Below are positions 26,187-34,362 of a stretch of 64,000 nucleotides of DNA, piece by piece (position 1 is the stretch's first letter; each line of letters begins with the position of its first letter). The DNA lies in the NCBI GenBank assembly GCA_045616445.1, contig JAZLGR010000003.1, positions 186,001 through 250,000 of the forward strand. The letters run 5' to 3'. The DNA is from Fimousia sp045616445. GTDB lineage: Bacteria; Bacillota; Clostridia; Lachnospirales; Lachnospiraceae. The notes beneath the pieces were generated by a model. The model was not told where the DNA came from and did no database searches. It saw nothing but the letters and a program-made list of their open reading frames with translations. The position numbers and the translations under genes were made by a program.

Positions 26187-26639
26187 GTGCGCCTTGCTGC
26201 GCACGTCGCTAATGGGTGAAAGTCCCCAATCCGCCCTAGTAGTGGGAAGGAATGAACTTTAGGAGATACAAGCTAATGGAATTGATATTGCGAAAGGATA
26301 AGGCAATCGTGCAGGAACTTTCACCAATATATGAGGAGCAATTCTCAGAGAACAGCTTTGGATTCAGACCGAAAAGAGGGCAACATGATGCGCTCAGACA
26401 ATGCCAAAAGAATATAAATGATGGCTATATATACGTGGTAGATAGAATAGTTAGTGAAATAGAAAAATGCCTTGAACAAGGAAATTATAGAATCGGCATT
26501 CTGAATTCCACAATGTATTCTGTAAAGGTTTCCACAAAAGCGAAGAAGATTGGCACAATCTACTACGCAAAACTTCAATAAATTCACGTTCAAGACGAAG
26601 AAAAAGACAAAGCTGTAAGTTATATTCCTTGCCAGTGAC
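26187..26639 (+). mobile_element. degraded group II intron
   Basis: The stretch begins with GTGCG, the usual group II intron 5' end. A GC-rich hairpin (GTGCGC / GCGCAC) and the characteristic GGGTGAAAGTCCC segment follow. The region after it holds a piece of a group II intron reverse transcriptase. Most of the ribozyme, the catalytic YADD part and the maturase domain are missing, so the element is dead. The 3' end is not identifiable; 26639 is the edge of the next gene. Location immediately behind a terminator hairpin fits the target preference of group IIC introns. Confidence 0.7.
26252..26581 (+). pseudogene. group II intron reverse transcriptase fragment
   Basis: The 109-codon frame contains LSPIYEEQFSENSFGFRPKR, GQHDALRQCQKNINDGY and YVVD, a clear match to the finger region of intron-encoded reverse transcriptases (normally about 420-600 residues). 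Just after 'YVVD', where the first catalytic Asp region should follow, the sequence changes to unrelated residues and stops. The N-terminal part before LSPIY is also missing most of its length. Confidence 0.8.
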
Positions 26640-27314
26640 TTATGGATTGGCAGATTCATTGGCCTCAGATTCCCCGTCAGGTTTAGTCTGGTCATTCTTG
26701 TGAAGTCTGATCTTCGGCAGGTTCCATTGGTAGCGGTAGGCAAGCATTCTTGTTACAAAAACGATGGTAACGCCGAAGTATGCTGCAATATCCTTTGTGT
26801 AAGGACGCAGGATCATATAGACGATTCCACCGATAATGCAGGAAGAAGCATAAAAATGTTTCGTTAACACATATGGGGTTTCACCGGCTAAAATGTCGCG
26901 GATGATACCTCCGCCAACGCCTGTTAATACGCCGAAAAATACCACATAACCCACATTATACATGCCGGCAACCTTGTCACAGCCTGCAATGGTGAAGATG
27001 GAAAGTCCAAGAGCATCGGAGATGGTAAATACCCAGTTGAACAGTTTAGTATCTGCCATTTTGATATTGCACATGACAAAACAGAAGGTGACAAGAGAGA
27101 AAATCAATGCCAGTTTGATGGTATCCTGGTTATATAAGATGGACGGGGTGTTGTTGGTCATGATATCCCGGAGACAGCCGCCACCGCAGGCAGTGACCAC
27201 GCCAAGAACAACGACGCCTAAGATATCCATCTCTTTTCGAATGGCTGTGGTAGCCCCGGAGATGGCAAATACAACGGTTCCCAATATATCGAAAATACTG
27301 AATAAATCAATCAT
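26640..27314 (-). CDS. UPF0126/TRIC-type trimeric cation channel protein
   Basis: This membrane protein (224 residues) has six to seven helices in two repeated halves, each with a glycine-rich turn: GVVTACGGGCLRDI and GVLTGVGGGIIRDIL. These are the signatures of the prokaryotic TRIC (formerly UPF0126) family, which form K+/cation channels in structural studies. The start at 27314 follows AGGAGCAATTGTT; a longer frame to 27353 lacks a ribosome binding site. The C-terminal tail (about 205-224) is charged and rich in Glu and Asn. It is divergent from ilvE. Confidence 0.88.
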   Translation of the reverse strand: MIDLFSIFDILGTVVFAISGATTAIRKEMDILGVVVLGVVTACGGGCLRDIMTNNTPSILYNQDTIKLALIFSLVTFCFVMCNIKMADTKLFNWVFTISDALGLSIFTIAGCDKVAGMYNVGYVVFFGVLTGVGGGIIRDILAGETPYVLTKHFYASSCIIGGIVYMILRPYTKDIAAYFGVTIVFVTRMLAYRYQWNLPKIRLHKNDQTKPDGESEANESANP

Positions 27315-27413
27315 AACAATTGCTCCTTTTTTGTTCTCTGAAGACATTGTCATATATTAAGAAATGAAAGTCAAATGTTTATTTTTGAAGTATTTTTAAT
27401 AATAGAGGTGGGC

Positions 27414-27442
27414 TTGACTTAATAAAATAAGTTATGAAGAAT
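27414..27442 (+). promoter_or_regulatory. putative promoter of ilvE
   Basis: TTGACT and AAGAAT are separated by 17 bp. The -10 is a 4/6 match. This would give a leader of about 130 nt containing a nested inverted repeat (GAATCT at 27451 with AGATTC at 27507; CCACT at 27474 with AGTGG at 27496). Confidence 0.4.
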
Positions 27443-27580
27443 TTTACTTTGAATCTTTCAAAAATTAGAAAGTCCACTTGCACTAAAAGGGTCAGAGTGG
27501 TAAACTAGATTCATGTGAAAAATAGGCATTAGTAAAATATTAAACTAAAGCCCTTAGGTATAGAAAGGAAGATGATTACA

Positions 27581-28606
27581 ATGAGCAAAAATATCGATTG
27601 GTCAACATTAGGATTTGGCTATGTTCAGACAGATATGAGATATGTATCTGAATTCAAGGATGGCTCCTGGGATGAAGGAAAATTAACAGAAGATGCTACA
27701 ATTACTATGAGCGAATGTGCAGGTGTACTTCAGTATGCTCAGACAGTATTTGAAGGCTTAAAAGCATACAGAACAGAAGACGGCAAGGTAGTTTGTTTCC
27801 GTCCAGACCTCAACGCATCCCGTATGGCAGAATCTGCTGAAAGACTTAAGATGCCAGTATTCCCAGAAGAAAGATTTATCGAAGCTTGTGTGGAAACAGT
27901 AAAAGCAAATCTTGACTGGGTACCACCATATGGTTCCGGTGCAACATTATACCTTCGTCCATATATGTATGGTAAAAACCCTGTAATCGGCGTTAAACCT
28001 GCAGATGACTATGAATTCCGTGTATTCTGTACACCAGTAGGTCCATACTTCAAAGGTGGCGCAAAACCAATCACAATCAGAACAACAGACTTCGACCGTG
28101 CAGCTCCTAACGGAACAGGACACATCAAAGCTGGTCTTAACTACGCTATGTCCTTATACGCAATCGTTGATGCACACGAAAAAGGTTTCGATGAAAATAT
28201 GTACTTAGATGCAGCTACAAGAACAAAAGTAGAAGAAACAGGTGGAGCAAACTTCATCTTCATCACAAAAGATGGCAAGATGGTTACACCAAAATCCAGC
28301 TCTATCTTACCTTCCATCACAAGAAGATCTCTTATGGTCGTTGCTGAAAAGTACTTAGGTATGGAAGTAGAACACAGAGAAGTATATCTTGACGAATTAA
28401 AAGACTTTGCAGAATGTGGTCTTTGTGGTACAGCAGCTGTTATCTCTCCAGTAGGAAAGATTGTCAACGGCGACGACGTAATCGCATTCCCATCCGGAAT
28501 GGAAGAAATGGGACCTATCACAAAGAAATTATATGACACATTAACAGGTATCCAGATGGGCCGTATCGAAGCTCCAGAAGGATGGATCAAAGTAATCAGC
28601 GAATAA
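27581..28606 (+). CDS. ilvE: branched-chain amino acid aminotransferase
   Basis: This PLP-dependent fold-type IV aminotransferase (341 residues) interconverts Leu, Ile and Val with their 2-oxo acids using 2-oxoglutarate/glutamate. It is the longer BCAT2-like form with the blocks YAQTVFEGLKAYR, CFRPDLNASRM and TGHIKAGLNYAMS (containing the PLP lysine), and EETGGANFIFI. The ATG at 27581 is preferred over 27572 because AAAGGAAG leaves 9 nt before it. Codon use is highly biased, indicating strong expression. No T-box motif is visible in the leader. Confidence 0.95.
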   Translation: MSKNIDWSTLGFGYVQTDMRYVSEFKDGSWDEGKLTEDATITMSECAGVLQYAQTVFEGLKAYRTEDGKVVCFRPDLNASRMAESAERLKMPVFPEERFIEACVETVKANLDWVPPYGSGATLYLRPYMYGKNPVIGVKPADDYEFRVFCTPVGPYFKGGAKPITIRTTDFDRAAPNGTGHIKAGLNYAMSLYAIVDAHEKGFDENMYLDAATRTKVEETGGANFIFITKDGKMVTPKSSSILPSITRRSLMVVAEKYLGMEVEHREVYLDELKDFAECGLCGTAAVISPVGKIVNGDDVIAFPSGMEEMGPITKKLYDTLTGIQMGRIEAPEGWIKVISE

Positions 28607-28645
28607 TCTGATTCATTCGATCAAGGTCATTCATATTGCAATCAG

Positions 28646-28680
28646 AACCGGAGGATGTATATACACCCTCCGGTTTTTTA
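28646..28680 (+). terminator. terminator of ilvE
   Basis: AACCGGAGG pairs with CCTCCGGTT, with additional inner pairing, followed by TTTTTTA. Confidence 0.9.
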
Positions 28681-28696
28681 TATGCTTTTATGCGTC

Positions 28697-28725
28697 TTGC
28701 GAGCAGGACGCTATTTTATTATAAT
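28697..28725 (+). promoter_or_regulatory. putative promoter of the LOR-domain gene
   Basis: TTGCGA and a consensus TATAAT are separated by 17 bp. A small dyad (GCGTCTTGC / GCAGGACGC, 28692-28711) overlaps the -35 and spacer and could be an operator or a second terminator of ilvE. Confidence 0.55.
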
Positions 28726-28749
28726 AGTAGATAATTGGAGGTGAATGAT

Positions 28750-29262
28750 ATGAAATTTTATATTAAACAGAGAGTCATTACCTGGAGAGATACGTTCGAT
28801 ATTTATGATGAACGAAAAAAACCGGTATATAAAGTAAAGGGTGAATTGGTTGCAGTTGGCCACAAGCTGCACATTTACGATAGAAAAGGCAAAGAAGTGG
28901 CAACCATCCGTGAAAAATTAGTGAAGATCATGCCAAAATACCGTATTACCACAGCGAATAATAAGGAATACTGGCTGACCAAGAAGATTACTATGATCAA
29001 CGAGAAGTTTAAGTTGGAACCCCTTGACTGGATCATCGATGGCGGTATCTTAGAGCACAACTACAGCATCAAACACGGGAAGAATGTCATTGCAAAAGTC
29101 CATCAGAAGTGGGTTTCCATCGGGGATTCTTACGTAATCGATATTGAAGATGAATCCGTTGACCCAGTTCTTGTTCTTGCAACTATGATCGGTGTGGACT
29201 GCGTGGAATTCGACAAGGAAAAGAAGGATGAAAAGGCTGCAAAACAGCGTCAGGGCAAATAG
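28750..29262 (+). CDS. LURP-one-related (LOR/Tubby-like) domain protein
   Basis: The protein (170 residues) is mostly beta-strand with the repeated pattern FDIYDERKKPVYKVKGE, then LHIYDRKGKEVATIREK. This is typical of LURP-one-related proteins, which fold like the Tubby C-terminal barrel and may bind phospholipids. Bacterial members have no known function. The ATG at 28750 follows GGAGGTGA. The C-terminus is lysine-rich. The next gene starts 15 nt after the stop, so the two are probably co-transcribed. Confidence 0.75.
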   Translation: MKFYIKQRVITWRDTFDIYDERKKPVYKVKGELVAVGHKLHIYDRKGKEVATIREKLVKIMPKYRITTANNKEYWLTKKITMINEKFKLEPLDWIIDGGILEHNYSIKHGKNVIAKVHQKWVSIGDSYVIDIEDESVDPVLVLATMIGVDCVEFDKEKKDEKAAKQRQGK

Positions 29263-29277
29263 ACAGGGTGATAGAAT

Positions 29278-29937
29278 ATGATTAGAAATGTTGATCTGGC
29301 CGATATTTCAGACGGTCGTCTCTACCGCGGGGAGGATCAGGTTCGTGCAGACAGTTTAGGCTGCAAGGGCTGTTCCAAGTGCTGTCATGGCATGGGCGAT
29401 TCCATCGTCCTCGATCCCTATGATATTTACCAGCTTTGTGGAGGGCTGAAGGTAACATTTGAACAGCTGCTCCATCAGTATATTGAGCTGGGGGTGGTGG
29501 ATTCTGTGACGCTGCCTCACATTCTCATGGATGAAAAGAGCGAGGGCTGCCGTTTCCTGAATGAGGAGGGACGCTGCCGCATCCATCCGGTGCGACCGGG
29601 ATTTTGCCGACTTTTCCCATTGGGCCGTTACTATGAGGATGGAGAGTTCTCCTATTTTCTTCAGGTGAAGGAATGTCCGAAAAAGCGCACCAAGGTGAAG
29701 GTACGCAAGTGGATCGGAGTGAGTAATTTCAAAAAACATGAGGCATTTGTGAAGTCCTGGCACTACTTTTTAAAGGACGTGGAGCGCTACATTCTCTCCG
29801 TTTCTGATGAGGAAGAGAAGAAGAATACCAACCTCTATGTGCTCATGATGTTTTTCGTGAAACCATACGATTACAGTATGGATTTTTATCTGCAGTTTGA
29901 GCAGAGACTCAAAACGTCGCAAAGCCTTATTTTATAA
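29278..29937 (+). CDS. YkgJ-family cysteine cluster protein
   Basis: The protein (219 residues) contains the zinc/iron-chelating cysteine cluster of the YkgJ family (CxxCxxCC): CKGCSKCCHG near residue 31, then GCRFLNEEGRCRIHPVRPGFC near 93-113 and ECPKK near 137. Such clusters bind Zn or Fe-S and occur in proteins of unknown or protein-modifying function. The C-terminal half is helical and basic. A weak GGGTGATAG precedes the ATG. No terminator is obvious in the 149-nt gap to carD. Confidence 0.82.
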   Translation: MIRNVDLADISDGRLYRGEDQVRADSLGCKGCSKCCHGMGDSIVLDPYDIYQLCGGLKVTFEQLLHQYIELGVVDSVTLPHILMDEKSEGCRFLNEEGRCRIHPVRPGFCRLFPLGRYYEDGEFSYFLQVKECPKKRTKVKVRKWIGVSNFKKHEAFVKSWHYFLKDVERYILSVSDEEEKKNTNLYVLMMFFVKPYDYSMDFYLQFEQRLKTSQSLIL

Positions 29938-30029
29938 GGGTTTCGGGCACATTTGCAAGGGAAAAATAACCGAAAACAAAGTGTTAATTTTTGGCTTCAT
30001 TGTAAAATGTGCCGAAATTTATTTTTCAA

Positions 30030-30059
30030 CTGACATCACTCTTCCTACAATGTTAGAAT
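30030..30059 (+). promoter_or_regulatory. putative extended -10 promoter of carD
   Basis: CTGACA is followed after 18 bp by TAGAAT, with TG one base upstream of the -10 (TGnTAGAAT), 27 nt before the carD start. Confidence 0.5.
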
Positions 30060-30086
30060 AGAATTAGAAGAATAAAGGAGGAAGGC

Positions 30087-30572
30087 GTGTTGTATAAAGT
30101 TGGCGACTATGTAGTTTATGGCATGCAGGGGGCTTGCCGTGTGGAAGAAATTACAGAAGTGGACTTCGCGGAAAAAGGCAAATTATACTACAAGCTTGTT
30201 CCTGAAGCGGATAAGAAAGGTGAAATATTTGTAAGCATAGACAAGGGCAGTAAAAAGATGCGTGATCTGATGTCAAAAGACAGAGCCAATGAAATGCTTG
30301 ATAAAATTCATGAAGTGGAAGGGAACTGGCATGTTGATGATCGTGAACGCGAAACCATGTATAAGAAGGCAATCAATGCCGGTGACTATGACCAGATGAT
30401 GAATATTTTAGTGGGACTGTACCAGAAGAAGCAGACCAGAGTGAAGCAGGGGAAGAGACAGACAGAGATGGATGATCGCATCTTCCGCAATACGAAGAAG
30501 GTGCTGCTGGGCGAACTGGCAGTGGTCCTTGGATCCGATATCGACAGTTTGGAAAAAAAGATGTTGTATTAA
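30087..30572 (+). CDS. CarD-family transcription regulator
   Basis: This CarD/CdnL-type protein (161 residues) has an N-terminal RNA-polymerase-interacting Tudor-like domain (KVGDYVVYGMQGACRVEEI, typical start of the family) and a helical C-terminal domain with conserved basic residues (DDRERETMYKKAIN). CarD proteins bind the RNA polymerase beta subunit and stabilise open complexes. The start is GTG at 30087 or TTG at 30090. AGGAGG at 30077-30082 is better spaced for the latter, so the true product may be one residue shorter. Confidence 0.88.
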   Translation: MLYKVGDYVVYGMQGACRVEEITEVDFAEKGKLYYKLVPEADKKGEIFVSIDKGSKKMRDLMSKDRANEMLDKIHEVEGNWHVDDRERETMYKKAINAGDYDQMMNILVGLYQKKQTRVKQGKRQTEMDDRIFRNTKKVLLGELAVVLGSDIDSLEKKMLY

Positions 30573-30595
30573 AAGATTGATAATAATGGAAAAAT

Positions 30596-30627
30596 AAAGG
30601 TACCTGAATAATCAGGTACCTTTTAAT
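30596..30627. terminator. bidirectional terminator between carD and sstT
   Basis: AAAGGTACCTGA / TCAGGTACCTTT form a perfect stem with an ATAA loop. A- and T-runs lie on the two sides, between convergent genes. Confidence 0.9.
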
Positions 30628-30655
30628 TTTGTTATTAATTTTGCTGTTAATTAAA

Positions 30656-31912
30656 CTATGCCTTACGGGATTTGAAATCTGCAGGAACCAAAGAACCGAA
30701 TTTCTCGCCGTTCTGTCTTCTCTGTAAGTATTCAGCAGCTGCTGTCATACCAACATCGGAAGAGGAGTTGAGTGCTGTTTCAACAGAGTCCTGAACAACC
30801 CCGATGATGAATCCTACTGCTACAGTCTGCATCGCAATTTCGTTCGGAATACCGAATAAGGAACATGCAAGTGGGATTAATAATAAGGAACCACCAGCGA
30901 CACCGGAAGCACCACAAGCTGCAATGGCAGATAAGAAACTTAAGATGATTGCAGTTGGAAGGTCAACAGAAATTCCAAGTGTATGTGCAGTAGCAAGTGT
31001 CATAACTGTGATTGTGATGGCAGCACCGTCCATGTTGATGGTAGAACCAAGAGGGATGGATACGGAGTAGTTGTCTTTGTTTAAGCCAAGACGTTCACAT
31101 AAGTTCATGTTCATAGGGATGTTCGCTGCAGAACTACGTGTAAAGAATGCTGTGATACCAGATTCTCTTAAGCATGTAAATACCAGTGGATATGGATTTC
31201 TTCTGGAGCAGAAGAAGATTACCAGTGGGTTTGTAATTAATGCAGTAAATAACATACATCCAACTAATAAAGCAAGTAAGGATCCGTAGGTTTTGAAGAT
31301 GCTTAATCCATTTGTGGAAACGGTTTCAAATACGAGACCTAAGATACCGAATGGAGCACCGTTGATGATCCAGTGTACAGCCTGAGTAGCAGCTTTACTA
31401 AGGTCGCCTAAGAAATCCTTTGTAGATGGTGTTGCATGTTTCATAGCCATACCAAAAATAACTGCCCAGAATAAGATACCGATGTAGTTTGCATTTACAA
31501 GGGATCCGATTGGGTTGGAAACGATGTTTGTTAACAGGTTGGTAAGTACTTCAGCGATACCACTTGGAGGAGCCACGTCAGTAGCAGCTTCTGTTAATGC
31601 GATGGTCTGTGGGAATACGAAGCTTCCGATTACAGCTACAATCGCACCAACTAATGTGGTGAACATGTAAAGTACAACTACGATACCCATATTTTTACCA
31701 GCGCCGCCCTTTGCATTGGCAAGGGAGCCCATAACAAGTAAAAATACAAGGATTGGGGCGATGGCACGAAGCGCGCCAACGAAGATTGTTCCGAGAATAG
31801 CGATTGCAGATGCGCCAGGTACAGCAATACCTAAGACTGCACCGATCACGAGACCGATGACGATACGCAGAACAAGACTCATGCTATTCCATGTTGTGAT
31901 GATGTTTTTCAT
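30656..31912 (-). CDS. sstT: serine/threonine:sodium symporter SstT
   Basis: This dicarboxylate/amino acid:cation symporter (418 residues, close to the 414 of the E. coli protein) takes up serine and threonine with Na+. Strong matches to SstT include GTIFVGALRAIAPILVFLLV, SNPIGSLVNANYIGIL, CLRESGITAFFTRSSAANIP, SVSIPLGSTINMDGAAITI and ACGASGVAGGSLLLIPLAC. The ATG at 31912 follows GGAAAGGAC. A longer frame to 31951 has no such site. It is monocistronic and faces a shared terminator. Confidence 0.94.
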   Translation of the reverse strand: MKNIITTWNSMSLVLRIVIGLVIGAVLGIAVPGASAIAILGTIFVGALRAIAPILVFLLVMGSLANAKGGAGKNMGIVVVLYMFTTLVGAIVAVIGSFVFPQTIALTEAATDVAPPSGIAEVLTNLLTNIVSNPIGSLVNANYIGILFWAVIFGMAMKHATPSTKDFLGDLSKAATQAVHWIINGAPFGILGLVFETVSTNGLSIFKTYGSLLALLVGCMLFTALITNPLVIFFCSRRNPYPLVFTCLRESGITAFFTRSSAANIPMNMNLCERLGLNKDNYSVSIPLGSTINMDGAAITITVMTLATAHTLGISVDLPTAIILSFLSAIAACGASGVAGGSLLLIPLACSLFGIPNEIAMQTVAVGFIIGVVQDSVETALNSSSDVGMTAAAEYLQRRQNGEKFGSLVPADFKSRKA

Positions 31913-32031
31913 ATTCGATTGTCCTTTCCATAATATTTTGTTCGGAAACAAATTTAAGTTTAATTATAAACGATGTTATAGAAAAAATCAAATGTCCACC
32001 CATGAAAAACACTTATCAGTCAAATGTATCG

Positions 32032-32679
32032 CTACCCGTGTTTGATTTCGGAGTATCCGTTACCATTGACCAAAGCGTCTACAGGAATTTTGTGTCTGCA
32101 GTAAGGACAGTCATGACGGTTGTAGGTGCAGTAATCCGGAATGTCCTTCTTGTGGAAAATGGAATAGATTGGCAGTCCGTCGAATTCATCGAGCATGGAG
32201 AAGACAGCGGATACGCCGGATACATTACCGCCATAGAAACCGATACAGTCAAGTGCCTGCTTGATAGTAATACCTGTTGTTACAGATGCCATTAAAATGA
32301 TGATATTCTTGCCCTTGATCATAGGAACGATGTTGCTTCTGAAGAAGAACTGGCCCATCTGGTCCATCTCAGGTGTGATGATACATGCTGCATCATTATA
32401 ATGACGGGATACGAAGCCAGTTTCAGAGAGACGCTCTGCAAGGAACGCACCAATGATTTCAGTACCATCTAAGCAAACGATGGTGTCGATGGCTTTATCA
32501 GATTTATAATCCTGTACGATTCGTGCAGCAGCAGCCTTGGCTTCATTCTGACGAACACGGATCTTGGTGATGTCGAGATAATAGTTGATGTGTGAGTTTC
32601 TGGTTGCAAAATGTCCCGGAATAACTTCTAAGTTGATGCTGGAAGTCTTAGAATGTAATGATAATGTTCTGGATTTCAT
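32032..32679 (-). CDS. phosphoribosyltransferase-like protein with a C-terminal cysteine motif
   Basis: The 215-residue product has the core of a type I phosphoribosyltransferase similar to orotate phosphoribosyltransferase: a strand IDTIVCLDGTEIIGAFLAERL, then GKNIIILMASVTTGITIKQAL where the PRPP loop should be. The usual acidic pair before the TTG (as in V-DD-TTG) is replaced by MASV, so normal catalysis may be lost or altered. The C-terminus has Cys184, Cys191 and Cys194 (C-x6-C-x2-C), which could bind a metal. GGAGGATAT precedes the ATG. It is divergent from glgA. The substrate is unknown. Confidence 0.65.
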   Translation of the reverse strand: MKSRTLSLHSKTSSINLEVIPGHFATRNSHINYYLDITKIRVRQNEAKAAAARIVQDYKSDKAIDTIVCLDGTEIIGAFLAERLSETGFVSRHYNDAACIITPEMDQMGQFFFRSNIVPMIKGKNIIILMASVTTGITIKQALDCIGFYGGNVSGVSAVFSMLDEFDGLPIYSIFHKKDIPDYCTYNRHDCPYCRHKIPVDALVNGNGYSEIKHG

Positions 32680-32750
32680 AAATATATATCCTCCTGTGTT
32701 TTAAACTATGTATATTATAATATAAATCGGTCAAAATGGATATTATAAAA

Positions 32751-32779
32751 TTGAATTATCATTTGTTCAATGATATAAT
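32751..32779 (+). promoter_or_regulatory. promoter of glgA
   Basis: TTGAAT and a consensus TATAAT are separated by 17 bp, about 37 nt before the glgA start. Confidence 0.7.
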
Positions 32780-32815
32780 AAACATAATAATTTATTAGGA
32801 GGAATTACGGGTAAC

Positions 32816-34255
32816 ATGAGAAAAATTTTATACGTTGCGTCTGAAAGTGTACCATTTATCAAAACTGGTGGTTTAGCAGACGTTGTGGGGACTTTACCAA
32901 AAACATTTGACAAAGAAAAATATGATGTAAGAGTTGTCTTACCTGGATATACTTGTATTCCAGACAAGTTCCGTGATGCAATGACAGAAGTAACACATTT
33001 CCAGATGGATCTTTCCTGGAGAACACAGTATGTTGGTGTAAAAGAATTAGTATTAGACGGCATCACATTCTATTTCATTGACAACCTTTATTATTTCACA
33101 GGCGAAAAACCATATGGCGATATGAGCGAAGACATTGAAAAATTTGCTTTCTTCTCCAAAGCAGCTTTAGCAATCCTTCCAGTAATCGACTTCCAGCCAG
33201 ACATCATCCATTGTCACGACTGGCAGGCAGGTTTAGTGCCAGTATATTTAAAAACAGTATTTGCAGGACAGAATTTCTACCGCAATATCAAAACAGTATT
33301 TACTATTCACAACCTTAAATTCCAGGGTATCACAGATGCAGCTCGTATGATGGACATCACAGGTCTTCATTCTGATCTCTTCACAGATACATTAATGGGC
33401 GGAAACAACTGTGGTAACATGTTAAAAGGCGGTTTAACATTCTCTGACAAGATCAACACAGTATCCGAAACATACGCAGAAGAAATTCAGACAGCATTCT
33501 TCGGCGAAAGATTAGATGGACTTCTTCGTTACAGAAGCGCTGACCTTTCCGGTATTGTGAATGGTATCGATTACGATTCCTACAATCCATTAACAGATAC
33601 AGCAATCGCTCAGGGCTACGATGTGAACAGTTTCGTAGAAGGCAAGAAAGTGAACAAAGAAGCATTACAGGCAGAAGTTGGTTTACCAGTTGACGCGAAT
33701 AAATTCGTTATTGGTATCATCTCCCGTTTAACAGACCAGAAAGGTTTAGACCTTGTGAATGCTGTTATGAACGAAATCTGCAACATCGATCTTCAGTTCG
33801 TCATCTTAGGTACAGGCGAAGAACAGTACGAGAATATGTTCCAGTACTACGCTGGACAGTATCCAGACAAAGTTTCTGCTAACATCTTCTATTCTGATCC
33901 ATTATCCAAGAAGATCTATGCAGGTGTGGATGCATTATTAGTACCATCCTTATTCGAACCTTGTGGATTAACACAGCTCATGTCTTTACGTTACGGTACA
34001 GTTCCAATCGTACGTGAAACAGGTGGCTTAAAAGATACAGTTCAGGCTTACAACAAGTATGAACAGACAGGTAACGGATTCAGCTTCGCTAACTATAATG
34101 CACACGAATTATTATTCCAGATCGAATCTGCTGCAGATGTATTCTACAATGACAAAGACAGCTGGAATGCAATTGTTGAACGTGGCATGAACATGGACTA
34201 TAGCTGGAACACATCCGCTTTAGTTTATGCTGATTTATATGAATCTATGCTGTAA
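32816..34255 (+). CDS. glgA: glycogen synthase (ADP-glucose type)
   Basis: GlgA (479 residues, GT5 family) extends alpha-1,4-glucan chains using ADP-glucose. The N-terminal KTGGLADV motif binds the sugar nucleotide. DIIHCHDWQAGLVPVY and the C-terminal block SLFEPCGLTQLMSLRYGT (E-x7-E-type catalytic region) are intact. TTAGGAGG lies upstream of the ATG. Codon use is strongly biased, suggesting high expression. No other glycogen gene is nearby. Confidence 0.96.
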   Translation: MRKILYVASESVPFIKTGGLADVVGTLPKTFDKEKYDVRVVLPGYTCIPDKFRDAMTEVTHFQMDLSWRTQYVGVKELVLDGITFYFIDNLYYFTGEKPYGDMSEDIEKFAFFSKAALAILPVIDFQPDIIHCHDWQAGLVPVYLKTVFAGQNFYRNIKTVFTIHNLKFQGITDAARMMDITGLHSDLFTDTLMGGNNCGNMLKGGLTFSDKINTVSETYAEEIQTAFFGERLDGLLRYRSADLSGIVNGIDYDSYNPLTDTAIAQGYDVNSFVEGKKVNKEALQAEVGLPVDANKFVIGIISRLTDQKGLDLVNAVMNEICNIDLQFVILGTGEEQYENMFQYYAGQYPDKVSANIFYSDPLSKKIYAGVDALLVPSLFEPCGLTQLMSLRYGTVPIVRETGGLKDTVQAYNKYEQTGNGFSFANYNAHELLFQIESAADVFYNDKDSWNAIVERGMNMDYSWNTSALVYADLYESML

Positions 34256-34272
34256 TCAAATTTGATTGATTT

Positions 34273-34302
34273 GGGCGGGAGTTAGAACTCCCGCCCTTTT
34301 TT
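34273..34302 (+). terminator. terminator of glgA
   Basis: An 11-pair perfect stem GGGCGGGAGTT / AACTCCCGCCC with a 2-nt nominal loop is followed by TTTTTT. Confidence 0.92.
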
Positions 34303-34362
34303 AGGAGAAGTGTAGCGATATTCCTAAAACTACATTAAAAATTAATACTAAAGAATTCTCTC

